DNA from: Lachnospiraceae bacterium
GTDB taxonomy: Bacteria > Bacillota > Clostridia > Lachnospirales > Lachnospiraceae
Length of the DNA: 64,000 nt
Assembly: GCA_017427415.1 (NCBI GenBank)
Contig: JAFRSU010000076.1
Span: forward strand, 124,001 to 188,000
Direction: 5' to 3'
Translations under genes and position numbers: made by a program
The notes under the pieces: model-generated
Database searches by the model: none
What the model saw: the letters and a program-made list of their open reading frames with translations, nothing else
Told to the model about the DNA's origin: nothing
Shown here: in pieces, positions 45,412 to 53,981 of the stretch
Numbering within the stretch: the stretch's first letter is position 1
How the letters are laid out: the number at the start of each line of letters is the position of its first letter

Positions 45412-46622
45412 TAATCAAAAAATTTCAGGGGAATACGGAAACGGAAGCTATAATGAAGGCCAGGGATGAACTGGGCAAGGATGCTATCGTGACTAACGTC
45501 AAGCAGATAAAGCCCGGCGGACTCATGCGCCTGTTCAAAAAGCCGACATACGAGATCACGGCGGCACTTGACGAGACTCCGCCGAAGACAGAGCTCTCAA
45601 GACGCGAGAGCATTAAAGCTATGTTTAAGGATAATCCGGATATCATATTGGATGATGATAAAAAGGATGCAAAAGAGGACGAAAAGTTCACTTCAAGCTT
45701 AAGTGATCCGGCAAAGCTGGAACAGAAGATATCCAATATAGCAATGCTTTTGGAAAAGCAGATGGGCGCGGCGGCAAAAGCCGATTCTGAAAAAAAAGAT
45801 GAAGAAAAGAAGGATACGGCTGAGGAAAAGAATAATGCCTGCCTTCAGCTTATATACAAACAGCTCCTTGAAAACGAGGTGGATGAAAAGTACATCAACC
45901 AGCTCATTACCGAGATAGAGCCTGCACTGAAGAAGGACGGCTCGGTGGAAAACATCCTTTCGGGCATTTACCAGAAAATAGTGCTCAAGCTCGGAAAGAC
46001 CGAGGTCATGGGTGTGACTCAGGGAAAAGCGAGATTTGTATTCTTCATCGGACCTACCGGAGTAGGAAAAACCACTACTATCGCAAAGCTTGCATCAAAG
46101 CTCAAGCTTGACAGGAAGCTGAACGTGGCACTGCTTACAGCCGATACATACAGGATAGCGGCAGTGGACCAGTTGAAAACGTATGCGGAGATACTTAATG
46201 TTCCGCTTAAAGTAGTGTATTCCGATACCGAGCTTAAAGATGCGTACGAAGAAATGAAGAATTACGATATCGTTCTCATCGATACCGCAGGGCGTTCCCA
46301 CAGGGACAAACAGCAGCGGGAGGATATCGAAAAGCTTATAAGTGCGGTACCGGCTGAGGAAAGGGATATCTTCCTTGTCTTAAGCATCACGACCAAGTAC
46401 AGCGATCTTATAAGGATTACGCAAAGCTATTCCGAAATAGCCGAATACAGGCTGATATTTACAAAACTGGATGAAACAGATACTCTCGGAAATATATTTA
46501 ACGTGAAGCTTTTGACCGGAGCTCCGTTATCATATGCGACATTCGGACAGAAGGTACCGAACGATATTTCAAGGCTTGATGCCCAGATGATCGCAAAACA
46601 ATTGCTCGGAGGCAGTGACTGA
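45408..46622 (+). CDS. flhF: Flagellar placement GTPase FlhF
   Basis: 404 aa with a TTG start overlapping flhA (TTGA). SRP-like GTPase that sets flagellar site and number. The N-terminal basic region (MIIKKFQGNTETEAIMKARDELGKDAIV) and a Lys/Glu-rich linker (about 75-145) precede the NG domain: G1 FFIGPTGVGKTTTIAKLA (about 206-223), G2 LLTADTYRIAAVDQLKTYAEI, G3 DTAGRSHRD, G4 TKLDET. Confidence 0.95.
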   Translation: MIIKKFQGNTETEAIMKARDELGKDAIVTNVKQIKPGGLMRLFKKPTYEITAALDETPPKTELSRRESIKAMFKDNPDIILDDDKKDAKEDEKFTSSLSDPAKLEQKISNIAMLLEKQMGAAAKADSEKKDEEKKDTAEEKNNACLQLIYKQLLENEVDEKYINQLITEIEPALKKDGSVENILSGIYQKIVLKLGKTEVMGVTQGKARFVFFIGPTGVGKTTTIAKLASKLKLDRKLNVALLTADTYRIAAVDQLKTYAEILNVPLKVVYSDTELKDAYEEMKNYDIVLIDTAGRSHRDKQQREDIEKLISAVPAEERDIFLVLSITTKYSDLIRITQSYSEIAEYRLIFTKLDETDTLGNIFNVKLLTGAPLSYATFGQKVPNDISRLDAQMIAKQLLGGSD

Positions 46623-47536
46623 TGGATCAGGCCGAACAGCTGAGGATGCTGGTAAACAAACAGCAGGAACAGAAGAAAAAAGAAAGAAAGGTTTCGAGAG
46701 TAATAACGGTCACAAGCGGCAAGGGCGGTGTAGGAAAGTCAACACTTACCGTTAATCTTGCCATCCAGCTTTCAAGACTCGGGAAAAAGGTCATCATCCT
46801 TGATGCGGATTTCGGACTGGCAAATATAGAGGTAATGCTCGGTATAAGACCTGACTATAATCTTGCCGACCTGATGTTCCGCGGAAAGGAATTAAAGGAG
46901 ATAATAATCCCCGGTCCGGAAAACATAGGCTTTATTTCCGGAGGTTCGGGCATACAGGAGCTTTCAAGGCTCACAAGGGAACAGGTAGTATATCTGGTGC
47001 AGAAGCTTTACGAACTCGATGAGCTGGCAGATATAATCCTTGTAGATACGGGTGCGGGTATTTCCGACTCGGTATTGGAGTTCGTATCGGCCAGCAACGA
47101 GGTGTTACTGGTGGCTACTCCGGAGCCCACATCCATTACCGATGCATATGCACTTTTAAAAACACTTAACCGAAGGAGCGGGTTCTCCAAGGAAGATACT
47201 GTCTTAAGAATGGTGGCAAACCGTATAAAGGGCAATGAAGAGGGCGAGGCGCTGTATAACAAGCTCGGTATAGTAGTGGAGAAGTTCTTAAATCTTAAGG
47301 TAGAATATATGGGAGGCATCCCGGACGATCCGAATTGCGGAAAGGCCATCATGCAGCAGAGTCCGATCACCTTATCGGAGCCGCGCTCGGCTTCGGTAAA
47401 GGCTATAGCTTCCATAGCAGCCAAGATCGCACAGAGTGAAAACGAAACTGTAGACAGGAAAGGAATTTCCCAGCTTTTCAGCCGCTTCCTGAAAAGCATA
47501 TACAGAAAGAAAAATAAACAGAACAAGGATGCTTAG
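46622..47536 (+). CDS. flhG: Flagellar number regulator FlhG (MinD-like ATPase)
   Basis: 304 aa. ParA/MinD ATPase that stimulates FlhF GTPase. An N-terminal FlhF-activating peptide (MDQAEQLRMLVNKQQEQKKK), deviant Walker A SGKGGVGKSTLTVNLA (about 33-48), LDADFGLANIEVMLG and ILVDTGAGISDSV. The C-terminus is basic (KSIYRKKNKQNKD) as for membrane targeting. ATG overlaps the flhF stop (TGATG). Confidence 0.95.
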   Translation: MDQAEQLRMLVNKQQEQKKKERKVSRVITVTSGKGGVGKSTLTVNLAIQLSRLGKKVIILDADFGLANIEVMLGIRPDYNLADLMFRGKELKEIIIPGPENIGFISGGSGIQELSRLTREQVVYLVQKLYELDELADIILVDTGAGISDSVLEFVSASNEVLLVATPEPTSITDAYALLKTLNRRSGFSKEDTVLRMVANRIKGNEEGEALYNKLGIVVEKFLNLKVEYMGGIPDDPNCGKAIMQQSPITLSEPRSASVKAIASIAAKIAQSENETVDRKGISQLFSRFLKSIYRKKNKQNKDA

Positions 47537-47574
47537 AACAGTAGTTTAAGGCAGACAAACGGAAGGATAGTTTT

Positions 47575-48330
47575 ATGCTCAGAAAGGTTTTAAAGGTTGG
47601 AGACAAAATTGAATTAAAAAGTGTAAATCATCCGAAGTCTTCCGACGGACAGGCAAAGGTATATAAAAGCCAGGTTCTTGATATATTGGATGATTACAGG
47701 ATGAATATAGCGGTTCCGATAGAGTCGGGTCATTTCGTACCGCTTGAAGTAGGTGCGACATATGAAATGAGTTTCCTCACGATCTCCGGCCTGTTTATGT
47801 GTAAATGTGAGATAAAAAACCGTTTAAAACAGGATAATCTATATTACCTTTCCGTATTGGTGATCTCTGAACTTAAAAGGGACCAGCGCAGACAGTATTT
47901 CCGTCTCGAGAAGGTCATGAGGCTGAAATACAGGGTTATATCGGAGCTTGAGGTACGGCTCAGATACTTCATGGAGAAAAAAGCTTACAAGGACGACCGC
48001 GAGAAGAGGATCGTGTCCGAAAAGCTTGAGCAGCTTGAGGGAGCGAGTCTCGAAGGGACCATAGTCAATGTAAGCGGAGGCGGTCTGAAATTCGCATCGG
48101 ATGTAAAGCATGAGCACGGGACCGTCATATATGTCAGCTTCAGTCTTGATGAAGGGATAGATATAGAGGCGGAAGCAAGGATCATCGGTGTGGCCGAGGT
48201 CGAGAATGTAAGGGGCAGGACAGAATACCGGTGTGAGTTCTCAAAGATAAAGAAAGAGATACGTGAAAAGATAGTCAGGTATGTTTTCAGTGAAGAGAGA
48301 AGACAGAGACAGAAGGAAAACGGACTGTGA
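47575..48330 (+). CDS. PilZ-domain c-di-GMP-binding flagellar brake protein (YcgR-like)
   Basis: 251 aa. N-terminal YcgR-type domain (about 5-100) and PilZ domain (about 102-245). The c-di-GMP motif RRQYFR (105-110, fits RxxxR) and NVSGGG (165-170, fits D/NxSxxG) are intact, with an insert of about 30 charged residues between (about 131-157). Such proteins bind the stator or switch and slow the motor at high c-di-GMP. It lies between flhG and cheB; the cheB GTG overlaps its stop. Confidence 0.9.
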   Translation: MLRKVLKVGDKIELKSVNHPKSSDGQAKVYKSQVLDILDDYRMNIAVPIESGHFVPLEVGATYEMSFLTISGLFMCKCEIKNRLKQDNLYYLSVLVISELKRDQRRQYFRLEKVMRLKYRVISELEVRLRYFMEKKAYKDDREKRIVSEKLEQLEGASLEGTIVNVSGGGLKFASDVKHEHGTVIYVSFSLDEGIDIEAEARIIGVAEVENVRGRTEYRCEFSKIKKEIREKIVRYVFSEERRQRQKENGL

Positions 48331-49022
48331 GCATAAAAAACACGGAAAAAGATAAAAAAATATCACAAAACGGTGACTCTGCACTCATGTGCAGTGAAGA
48401 ATCTGATATAATAGGAAATACGAAAGAGGAGAAGGCAGAAACCATCCGTCGTCTTGTTGTGATATGTGCATCGACGGGCGGTCCCAAAGCATTACACAAG
48501 GTATTGTTTTATCTGCCGGACAACCTGAATGCGCCTGTGCTTATCGTGCAGCATATGCCGAAAGGATTTACCGAATCCTTAGCCGACAGGCTCGGAAAAA
48601 AATGCGGCCTTAATGTAAAGGAAGCAGGTGACGGTGATAAGCCTGAAAAAGGAAAGGTATATGTCGCAAAAGGCGGCATGCACATGAAGCTTACAAAATT
48701 CAGGAGTACATATAAGATATCTCTTTCGGACGATCCGCCCCAAGGCGGGCTTAAACCCTGTGCCGACCTTCTTTTCGAATCGATAAAGGATATAGGGGTC
48801 GATGAAGTTGTGGCTGTGGTCCTTACCGGTATGGGAAGTGACGGGACAGCCGGCATAATGAGCCTTTTGGAAAAGAAAAAGGTGCATGTTATAGCCCAGG
48901 ATGAACAGACCAGTACCGTTTTCGGCATGCCTTCGAGCATAATCAAAGCAGGAGCCGCGGATGAGATACTGCCGATAGGGAAAATAGCGGATGCAATAGT
49001 AAAAGCAGTCGGTACATTTTAA
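48327..49022 (+). CDS. cheB: Chemotaxis methylesterase CheB lacking the receiver domain
   Basis: 231 aa with a GTG start inside the pilZ stop. It removes methyl groups from (and deamidates) chemoreceptors. The catalytic domain (about 40-231) is intact: Ser49 in CASTGGP, His76 in VQHMPKG, Asp172 in GMGSDGT. The usual N-terminal receiver domain of about 120 residues and its linker are absent; instead there are about 38 hydrophilic residues. No receiver remnant exists upstream because pilZ abuts. Activity would therefore not be set by CheA phosphorylation in the normal way. Confidence 0.92.
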   Translation: MSIKNTEKDKKISQNGDSALMCSEESDIIGNTKEEKAETIRRLVVICASTGGPKALHKVLFYLPDNLNAPVLIVQHMPKGFTESLADRLGKKCGLNVKEAGDGDKPEKGKVYVAKGGMHMKLTKFRSTYKISLSDDPPQGGLKPCADLLFESIKDIGVDEVVAVVLTGMGSDGTAGIMSLLEKKKVHVIAQDEQTSTVFGMPSSIIKAGAADEILPIGKIADAIVKAVGTF

Positions 49023-49088
49023 AAAGTGATATCGGTAACCGGTAAGGTTTTAAGAACACACAGACCGGTCAGCAAAGAGGAGGAGCGT

Positions 49089-51206
49089 ATGGACGTCAGC
49101 CAATATCTGGAGGTATTTATAGAAGAAGCAAAAGAGCATCTTCAGGCACTTAATGAACATCTTCTTATATTAGAAAAAGAACCGGAAAATGAAAATACCA
49201 TAAATGAAATATTCCGTGCAGCCCACTCTCTTAAAGGAATGGCCGGTACCATGGGATACAAAAGGATGCAGCGCTTGACCCATGATATGGAGAATGTATT
49301 CCAGGAGATAAGGTCGGGCAAGATGAAGGTAAGATCCGAACTTACCGATGTCCTGTTTGAGGGCCTGGATGCGCTGCAGGAATATGTCGATAATATCATC
49401 AATACACAGGACGAGGGAACCAATGATAACCAGCCGCTTATCGATGCGCTTGCAAGAGAGCTGGATGTAGGACTTAACGGGGGACAGGAAAAAAAGGAAG
49501 CCGAAAAGCCTGCTGCAGCGCCTGAAAAGAAAGAGGCTCCCGCTCCCGAGGCAAAGCCGGAAGATAATGTTCCTAAGGTAAACTATGCGGAGTATGAGAA
49601 GACTGCGATACAGGAAGCAGCATCCGAAGGCCTGGCGGCTTTCGAGATACATGTGGATCTGCAGGAAAGCTGTCTGTTAAAGGCAGCCAGGGCTTACCTT
49701 GTATTTAAGGCAGTGGAGGAATTCGGTGAGATCATCAAATCGGTTCCGGATGCCCAGATGATAGAGGATGAGAAGTTTGATTTCAGCTTTGTGGTAGTAG
49801 TTCTTTCCAATGCCGAGCCTGAAAATATAAGAAAAAGAGTATTAAACGTATCAGAGGTAAAAGAGGCGACTGTTCAGAAGGTTGACTTCGGAAGCGCGGT
49901 TCCTGCCGATACTTTAGAAAAAGCCGAGGAAGCCGTAAAGGGAAGTGACGAAAAGGGCGCGGAAGCACCCGCACAGACACCTGCAAAGGCTGCAGCACCC
50001 GCCACTGCTCAAAAGAGCGGACAGCAGACGGCAAAGAAGGCTGTTGTTAACCGTTCGGTACGTGTTGATATCGAAAAGCTTGACGATCTGATGAATCTGG
50101 TGAGTGAGCTTATCATAGCAAAGAACGGGCTGGCTTCCATATCCGGGGATGATTTTGCAAAGAAGGAAAAGAAGACCATATATAATGAACAGATAGAGTA
50201 CTTAGAGAGGATCACTTCAAACATCCATCAGAGTGTCATGAAAGTCCGCATGGTACCTATCGAGAGCGTAGTAAACCGCTTCCCGAGAATGATAAGGGAT
50301 CTATCCAAGAAGCTTGACAAGCCCATGGAGCTTGTTATGAGCGGTGAAGAGACGGAACTTGACCGTACGGTTATCGATGAGATAGGCGATCCTTTGATGC
50401 ATATCTTAAGGAATTCCGCTGACCATGGCTTGGAGAGTGCGGAAAAGAGAAAGGCACTCGGTAAACCCGAGACAGGTCTGATTACGCTTAATGCATTCCA
50501 GGAAGGAAACAGCGTCATCATCGAATGCAGTGATGACGGTGCCGGTATCGATACCGAAAAGGTTAAGAAAAAAGCCATAGAAAAGGGTACGATCACAGAG
50601 GAACAGGCAGAGACCATGTCGGAAAAAGACTTTATCGATCTGCTCTTTAGACCCAGTTTCTCCACTGCCGAACAGGTATCCGATGTTTCCGGCAGAGGTG
50701 TAGGCCTTGATGTAGTTAAATCAAAGATAGAATCACTGTCCGGTACCGTTGAGTGTAAGACGGTGCTCGGCCAGGGTACCACGTTTACCATCAGGCTTCC
50801 GCTGACACTTGCCATCATACAGTCACTTATGGTCACCATCGGAGGCGAAAAATATGCCATCCCTCTCGGAAGTATCGATACCATCGAGGATATACCGAAG
50901 GAAGAGGTTAAGAAGGTAGAAAAGAAAGAGGTCATAAACTTAAGAGGAAGCGTTATACCTCTTATCAGAATGGCGGAGCTGCTTGACGTACCCGGCGAAA
51001 GACCTGAAAAGGATACGGTGACCATGGTAGTGGTCGCAAAGGGTGACAGGAAAGCCGGTCTTGTGGTGGATGAGCTTATAGGGCAGCTTGAGATTGTTAT
51101 AAAATCCATCGGAAAATATATCAACAACAGCAAGATGATAAGCGGCGCTACTGTACTCGGCGACGGCGAGGTTGCACTTATCCTCGATGCGAACGCTTTA
51201 GTATAA
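49089..51206 (+). CDS. cheA: Chemotaxis sensor kinase CheA
   Basis: 705 aa from the ATG at 49089 (GAGGAG upstream); the upstream GTG at 49026 is not supported. Domains: P1 Hpt with His46 (AAHSLKGMAGTM), Ala/Pro/Lys-rich linker (about 140-180), P2 CheY-binding domain (about 195-275), second linker (about 280-325), P3 dimerisation (about 330-400), P4 kinase (N box HILRNSADHGLE, G1 DDGAGID, G2 GRGVGLDVV), and P5 CheW-like (about 570-705). P2 shows that a CheY is expected although none is encoded here. Confidence 0.96.
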   Translation: MDVSQYLEVFIEEAKEHLQALNEHLLILEKEPENENTINEIFRAAHSLKGMAGTMGYKRMQRLTHDMENVFQEIRSGKMKVRSELTDVLFEGLDALQEYVDNIINTQDEGTNDNQPLIDALARELDVGLNGGQEKKEAEKPAAAPEKKEAPAPEAKPEDNVPKVNYAEYEKTAIQEAASEGLAAFEIHVDLQESCLLKAARAYLVFKAVEEFGEIIKSVPDAQMIEDEKFDFSFVVVVLSNAEPENIRKRVLNVSEVKEATVQKVDFGSAVPADTLEKAEEAVKGSDEKGAEAPAQTPAKAAAPATAQKSGQQTAKKAVVNRSVRVDIEKLDDLMNLVSELIIAKNGLASISGDDFAKKEKKTIYNEQIEYLERITSNIHQSVMKVRMVPIESVVNRFPRMIRDLSKKLDKPMELVMSGEETELDRTVIDEIGDPLMHILRNSADHGLESAEKRKALGKPETGLITLNAFQEGNSVIIECSDDGAGIDTEKVKKKAIEKGTITEEQAETMSEKDFIDLLFRPSFSTAEQVSDVSGRGVGLDVVKSKIESLSGTVECKTVLGQGTTFTIRLPLTLAIIQSLMVTIGGEKYAIPLGSIDTIEDIPKEEVKKVEKKEVINLRGSVIPLIRMAELLDVPGERPEKDTVTMVVVAKGDRKAGLVVDELIGQLEIVIKSIGKYINNSKMISGATVLGDGEVALILDANALV

Positions 51207-51218
51207 GGGAGGTTTGTT

Positions 51219-51680
51219 ATGGCAGATGCAGCTGACTTCACCAACAATGCTAAACTTACGCAGTATATTGGTGTCATGATAAATAATGAACAATACGGTA
51301 TAGACATTAGTTTCGTGGATAATATCGTGAGAATGCAGAGGATAACGCGTGTCCCGAAATCCCAGCCTTTCTTTCCGGGAGTCATAAACTTAAGAGGCGA
51401 GATTATACCTGTCATGAGTTTAAGAAGAAAATTCGGACTTGAGGATGATGTCTTTACCACTAAGACAAGGATACTTATCCTTAAGCCTGAACCGCAGGCT
51501 TCCATAGGATTTATCGTGGATGAGGTAAAAGAAGTTCTTTCACTTTCGGAGGATGATATCGATCATGTATCGAATCCCGATGACAGAAATACATATGTTA
51601 CCGGAGTGGGAAAGCATGCCAAGGGACTTATATCCATCATGAATGTTCCCGCAGTACTGGCTGAAAAGGAAGCAACCTGA
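51219..51680 (+). CDS. cheW: Chemotaxis coupling protein CheW
   Basis: 153 aa. Links receptors to CheA. SH3-like CheW domain throughout (YIGVMINNEQYGIDISFVDNIVRM, FFPGVINLRGEIIPVMSLRRKFG, ARILIL-type GFIVDEVKEVLSL). GGGAGG lies before the ATG, 12 nt after cheA. Confidence 0.96.
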   Translation: MADAADFTNNAKLTQYIGVMINNEQYGIDISFVDNIVRMQRITRVPKSQPFFPGVINLRGEIIPVMSLRRKFGLEDDVFTTKTRILILKPEPQASIGFIVDEVKEVLSLSEDDIDHVSNPDDRNTYVTGVGKHAKGLISIMNVPAVLAEKEAT

Positions 51681-51716
51681 AACCGTTTTAAAGGTGACTT
51701 AACAAGAGGGTACGAT

Positions 51717-52346
51717 ATGGAAGAGATGAGGATTGAAGAACTGTCCGATACCGAGTTTGACGTATTAAAGGAAATATCGAACATCGGCACCGGAAATGCG
51801 GCGACAGCCATTTCCAAGCTGCTTGGCGGCCGGGTGGATATAAAAGTACCGGACATCAGGTTCCTGCAGTTTTCCGAATTGCCTGAGATCATAGGCGGAG
51901 CAGAGAATGAAGTGATAGGGATACTTGTTTCGCTCGAAAATGATATTGACGGCATGATGATGTTTGTTATGGACAAACCATCTGCTTCCGTTATCGTTAA
52001 CAGGATACTTAACCGTGATAATGAGGAGCTTGGGCAGGAAATGTCCGAGATGGAGATATCGGTTTTAAGCGAATTCGGGAATATCATCGCAGGCTCGTAT
52101 CTTTCAGCGATATCGAGGCTTACCGGTATGGTAGTGAGTCCGAGCGTGCCGGCACTCTCCGATGATATGGCCGGAGCGATCCTTTCGGTTCCTGCTATAG
52201 AGTTCGGAAAGATGAGTGACCGTGTGCTGCTTATCCGGTCGGAATTCTTAAGTGAATCCGGGCAGGCTAAGGGATTTTTCATACTTGTACCTACGTTAAA
52301 AGGTTTTGACAATATTTTTAAAAGATTAGGGCTTAAGAAGAAATAA
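51717..52346 (+). CDS. cheC: CheY-P phosphatase CheC
   Basis: 209 aa. Dephosphorylates CheY-P and binds CheD. Both D/S-x3-E-x2-N-x22-P motifs are complete: at about 15-45 (DVLKEISNIGTGNAA) and about 112-142 (SVLSEFGNIIAGSYL). cheD begins 1 nt after its stop, the conserved CheC-CheD pair. Confidence 0.95.
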   Translation: MEEMRIEELSDTEFDVLKEISNIGTGNAATAISKLLGGRVDIKVPDIRFLQFSELPEIIGGAENEVIGILVSLENDIDGMMMFVMDKPSASVIVNRILNRDNEELGQEMSEMEISVLSEFGNIIAGSYLSAISRLTGMVVSPSVPALSDDMAGAILSVPAIEFGKMSDRVLLIRSEFLSESGQAKGFFILVPTLKGFDNIFKRLGLKKK

Positions 52347-52347
52347 A

Positions 52348-52830
52348 ATGGGAGAACTGATCAGAGTCGGGATGGCCGACATGAATATCTGCAGAGCTCC
52401 CGATAAGATAACGACTTTGGGCTTGGGCTCTTGCATAGGACTGGTTTTATTTGATACCGGTACCGCGACATGCGGGCTGATACATATAATGCTTCCGGAC
52501 AGTTCCATCACAAAAGCCAATTACAATCCTGCAAAATTTGCGGATACGGGCATTACGGAACTGATAAAAAGACTGACGCTAAGCGGTGTGCGTTCCGGTT
52601 CGCTGTGTGCAAAAATGGCAGGCGGAGCAAGAATGTTCTCCATGAGCGGAAACGATGTCCAGAGCATCGGGGATAAAAATAGGGAAGCAGTCACGGATAT
52701 CCTTAAAAAACTTGGGATACCGCTTATTTCCTCCGATTGCGGGGGGACTTACGGAAGGACTATCGAGTTTGATCCTGCGACATTCCGATTAAAGATCAGA
52801 GCGATAGGGAAAAATGAGTTGTATATTTAG
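52348..52830 (+). CDS. cheD: Chemoreceptor glutamine deamidase CheD
   Basis: 160 aa. Deamidates receptor glutamines and is sequestered by CheC. Catalytic Cys29 (LGLGSCIGLVLFD) and His46 (GLIHIMLP) with Thr23 match the CheD triad. The rest (MAGGARMF, SDCGGTYGRTIEF) is typical. Confidence 0.95.
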   Translation: MGELIRVGMADMNICRAPDKITTLGLGSCIGLVLFDTGTATCGLIHIMLPDSSITKANYNPAKFADTGITELIKRLTLSGVRSGSLCAKMAGGARMFSMSGNDVQSIGDKNREAVTDILKKLGIPLISSDCGGTYGRTIEFDPATFRLKIRAIGKNELYI

Positions 52831-52851
52831 ACAAGGGTATGGAGGAAAGAC

Positions 52852-53139
52852 GTGAAGGACAAGCCGATAGCTGTTATCATAACCCTTACTGCCGGACTTA
52901 TCGCGTGTGTCTGCTGTATCATAAATAAAGCGGGACTGCTCGGGACGCTTATTACGGTCTTCGTTACGCTGTTTGTATTTATGATAATCGGGCTGATAGT
53001 TAATTCGATAGTGGCAAAACAGGACAGAGAAGCGGAAGAACGTGCAAAGGATCTAAAAGCAAAAGAGGAAGAAGAAAAGAACAACAAATTAAAGGAAATG
53101 TCGGAGCTTTCAGGGGAAGATGAAACTGAAAATGTTTGA
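52852..53139 (+). CDS. Small membrane protein between cheD and sigD
   Basis: 95 aa with a GTG start behind GGAGG. Two hydrophobic helices (about 5-25 and 30-52) are followed by a Glu/Lys-rich helical tail (about 58-95; AKQDREAEERAKDLKAKEEEEKNN). I do not recognise a family. The tight context suggests an accessory of motility or of SigD control. Confidence 0.7.
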   Translation: MKDKPIAVIITLTAGLIACVCCIINKAGLLGTLITVFVTLFVFMIIGLIVNSIVAKQDREAEERAKDLKAKEEEEKNNKLKEMSELSGEDETENV

Positions 53140-53177
53140 TCGGTAAAAATGTTATTTACTAACAGGGGGACTACAAA

Positions 53178-53939
53178 ATGGCAGCAACTGACAGAGACAA
53201 AATGTGGAGTGAGTACAGCAAACAGAAAACTCCCCAGCTTAGGGAAAAGCTGATAATCGAGTATTCCGGACTGGTAAAAGTGGTTGCGGGTAAGCTCAGC
53301 ATGTACTTAGGGTACAACGTGGAATATGACGATCTGGTAGGATACGGGGTATTTGGACTGATAGATGCCATCGATAAGTTTGATTACGGTAAAGGAATCA
53401 AGTTTGAAACATACGCATCCCTGCGTATAAGGGGTGAGATCCTGGACCAGATCAGAAAGATGGACTGGATCCCGAGGACGGTGAGACAGAAGCAGAAACA
53501 GCTTGATATGGCTTACCGTAAGATAGAGGAGAAGACCGGACGTCTCGCCACTGATGAAGAAATAGCCGAGGAACTCGGCATTTCAATGGATGAGCTCTTA
53601 AATATGCAGAACGAGACCAAGGTAAGCAATATCATTTCCTTAGATGAATATATGGAACAGGGCGATTCCAAGGTTGAACCTGTTGAGACCAAGGACTATA
53701 TGCAGCCTGACAGGGTTGTGGAAAAGGAGGAGTTAAAGAAGCTTCTTCTTGAAGTCTTAGAGACGCTTACGGATAAGGAGAAAAAGGTTATCCTGCTGTA
53801 TTATTATGAGGAAATGACCCTGAAAGAGATAAGCAATGTAATGGATGTATCGGAATCCAGAGTATCACAGCTGCATTCAAAGGCACTGATCAAGATGAGG
53901 CAGCGTCTGGGCAGCAATATGCAGATGTTCCTCGGATAA
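53178..53939 (+). CDS. sigD: Flagellar sigma factor SigD (FliA)
   Basis: 253 aa. Sigma-28 directing late flagellar, chemotaxis and autolysin genes. Region 2 (YDDLVGYGVFGLIDAIDKFDYGKGIKFETYASLRIRGEILDQIRKMDWIPRTVRQ, about 52-107), region 3, and region 4 HTH (MTLKEISNVMDVSESRVSQLHSKALIKMRQRL, about 213-244). A GGGGG lies before the ATG. FlgM, its usual anti-sigma partner, is not in the window. Confidence 0.96.
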   Translation: MAATDRDKMWSEYSKQKTPQLREKLIIEYSGLVKVVAGKLSMYLGYNVEYDDLVGYGVFGLIDAIDKFDYGKGIKFETYASLRIRGEILDQIRKMDWIPRTVRQKQKQLDMAYRKIEEKTGRLATDEEIAEELGISMDELLNMQNETKVSNIISLDEYMEQGDSKVEPVETKDYMQPDRVVEKEELKKLLLEVLETLTDKEKKVILLYYYEEMTLKEISNVMDVSESRVSQLHSKALIKMRQRLGSNMQMFLG

Positions 53940-53981
53940 GCGGCCTAAGAAGTGCCCACTTAACGGAAGGAAGTGAAGGCT

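Noticed and set aside
50228..51505. 425-codon minus-strand frame over cheA-cheW
   Set aside because: Shadow of conserved cheA/cheW; Ser/Thr-rich with no domain.
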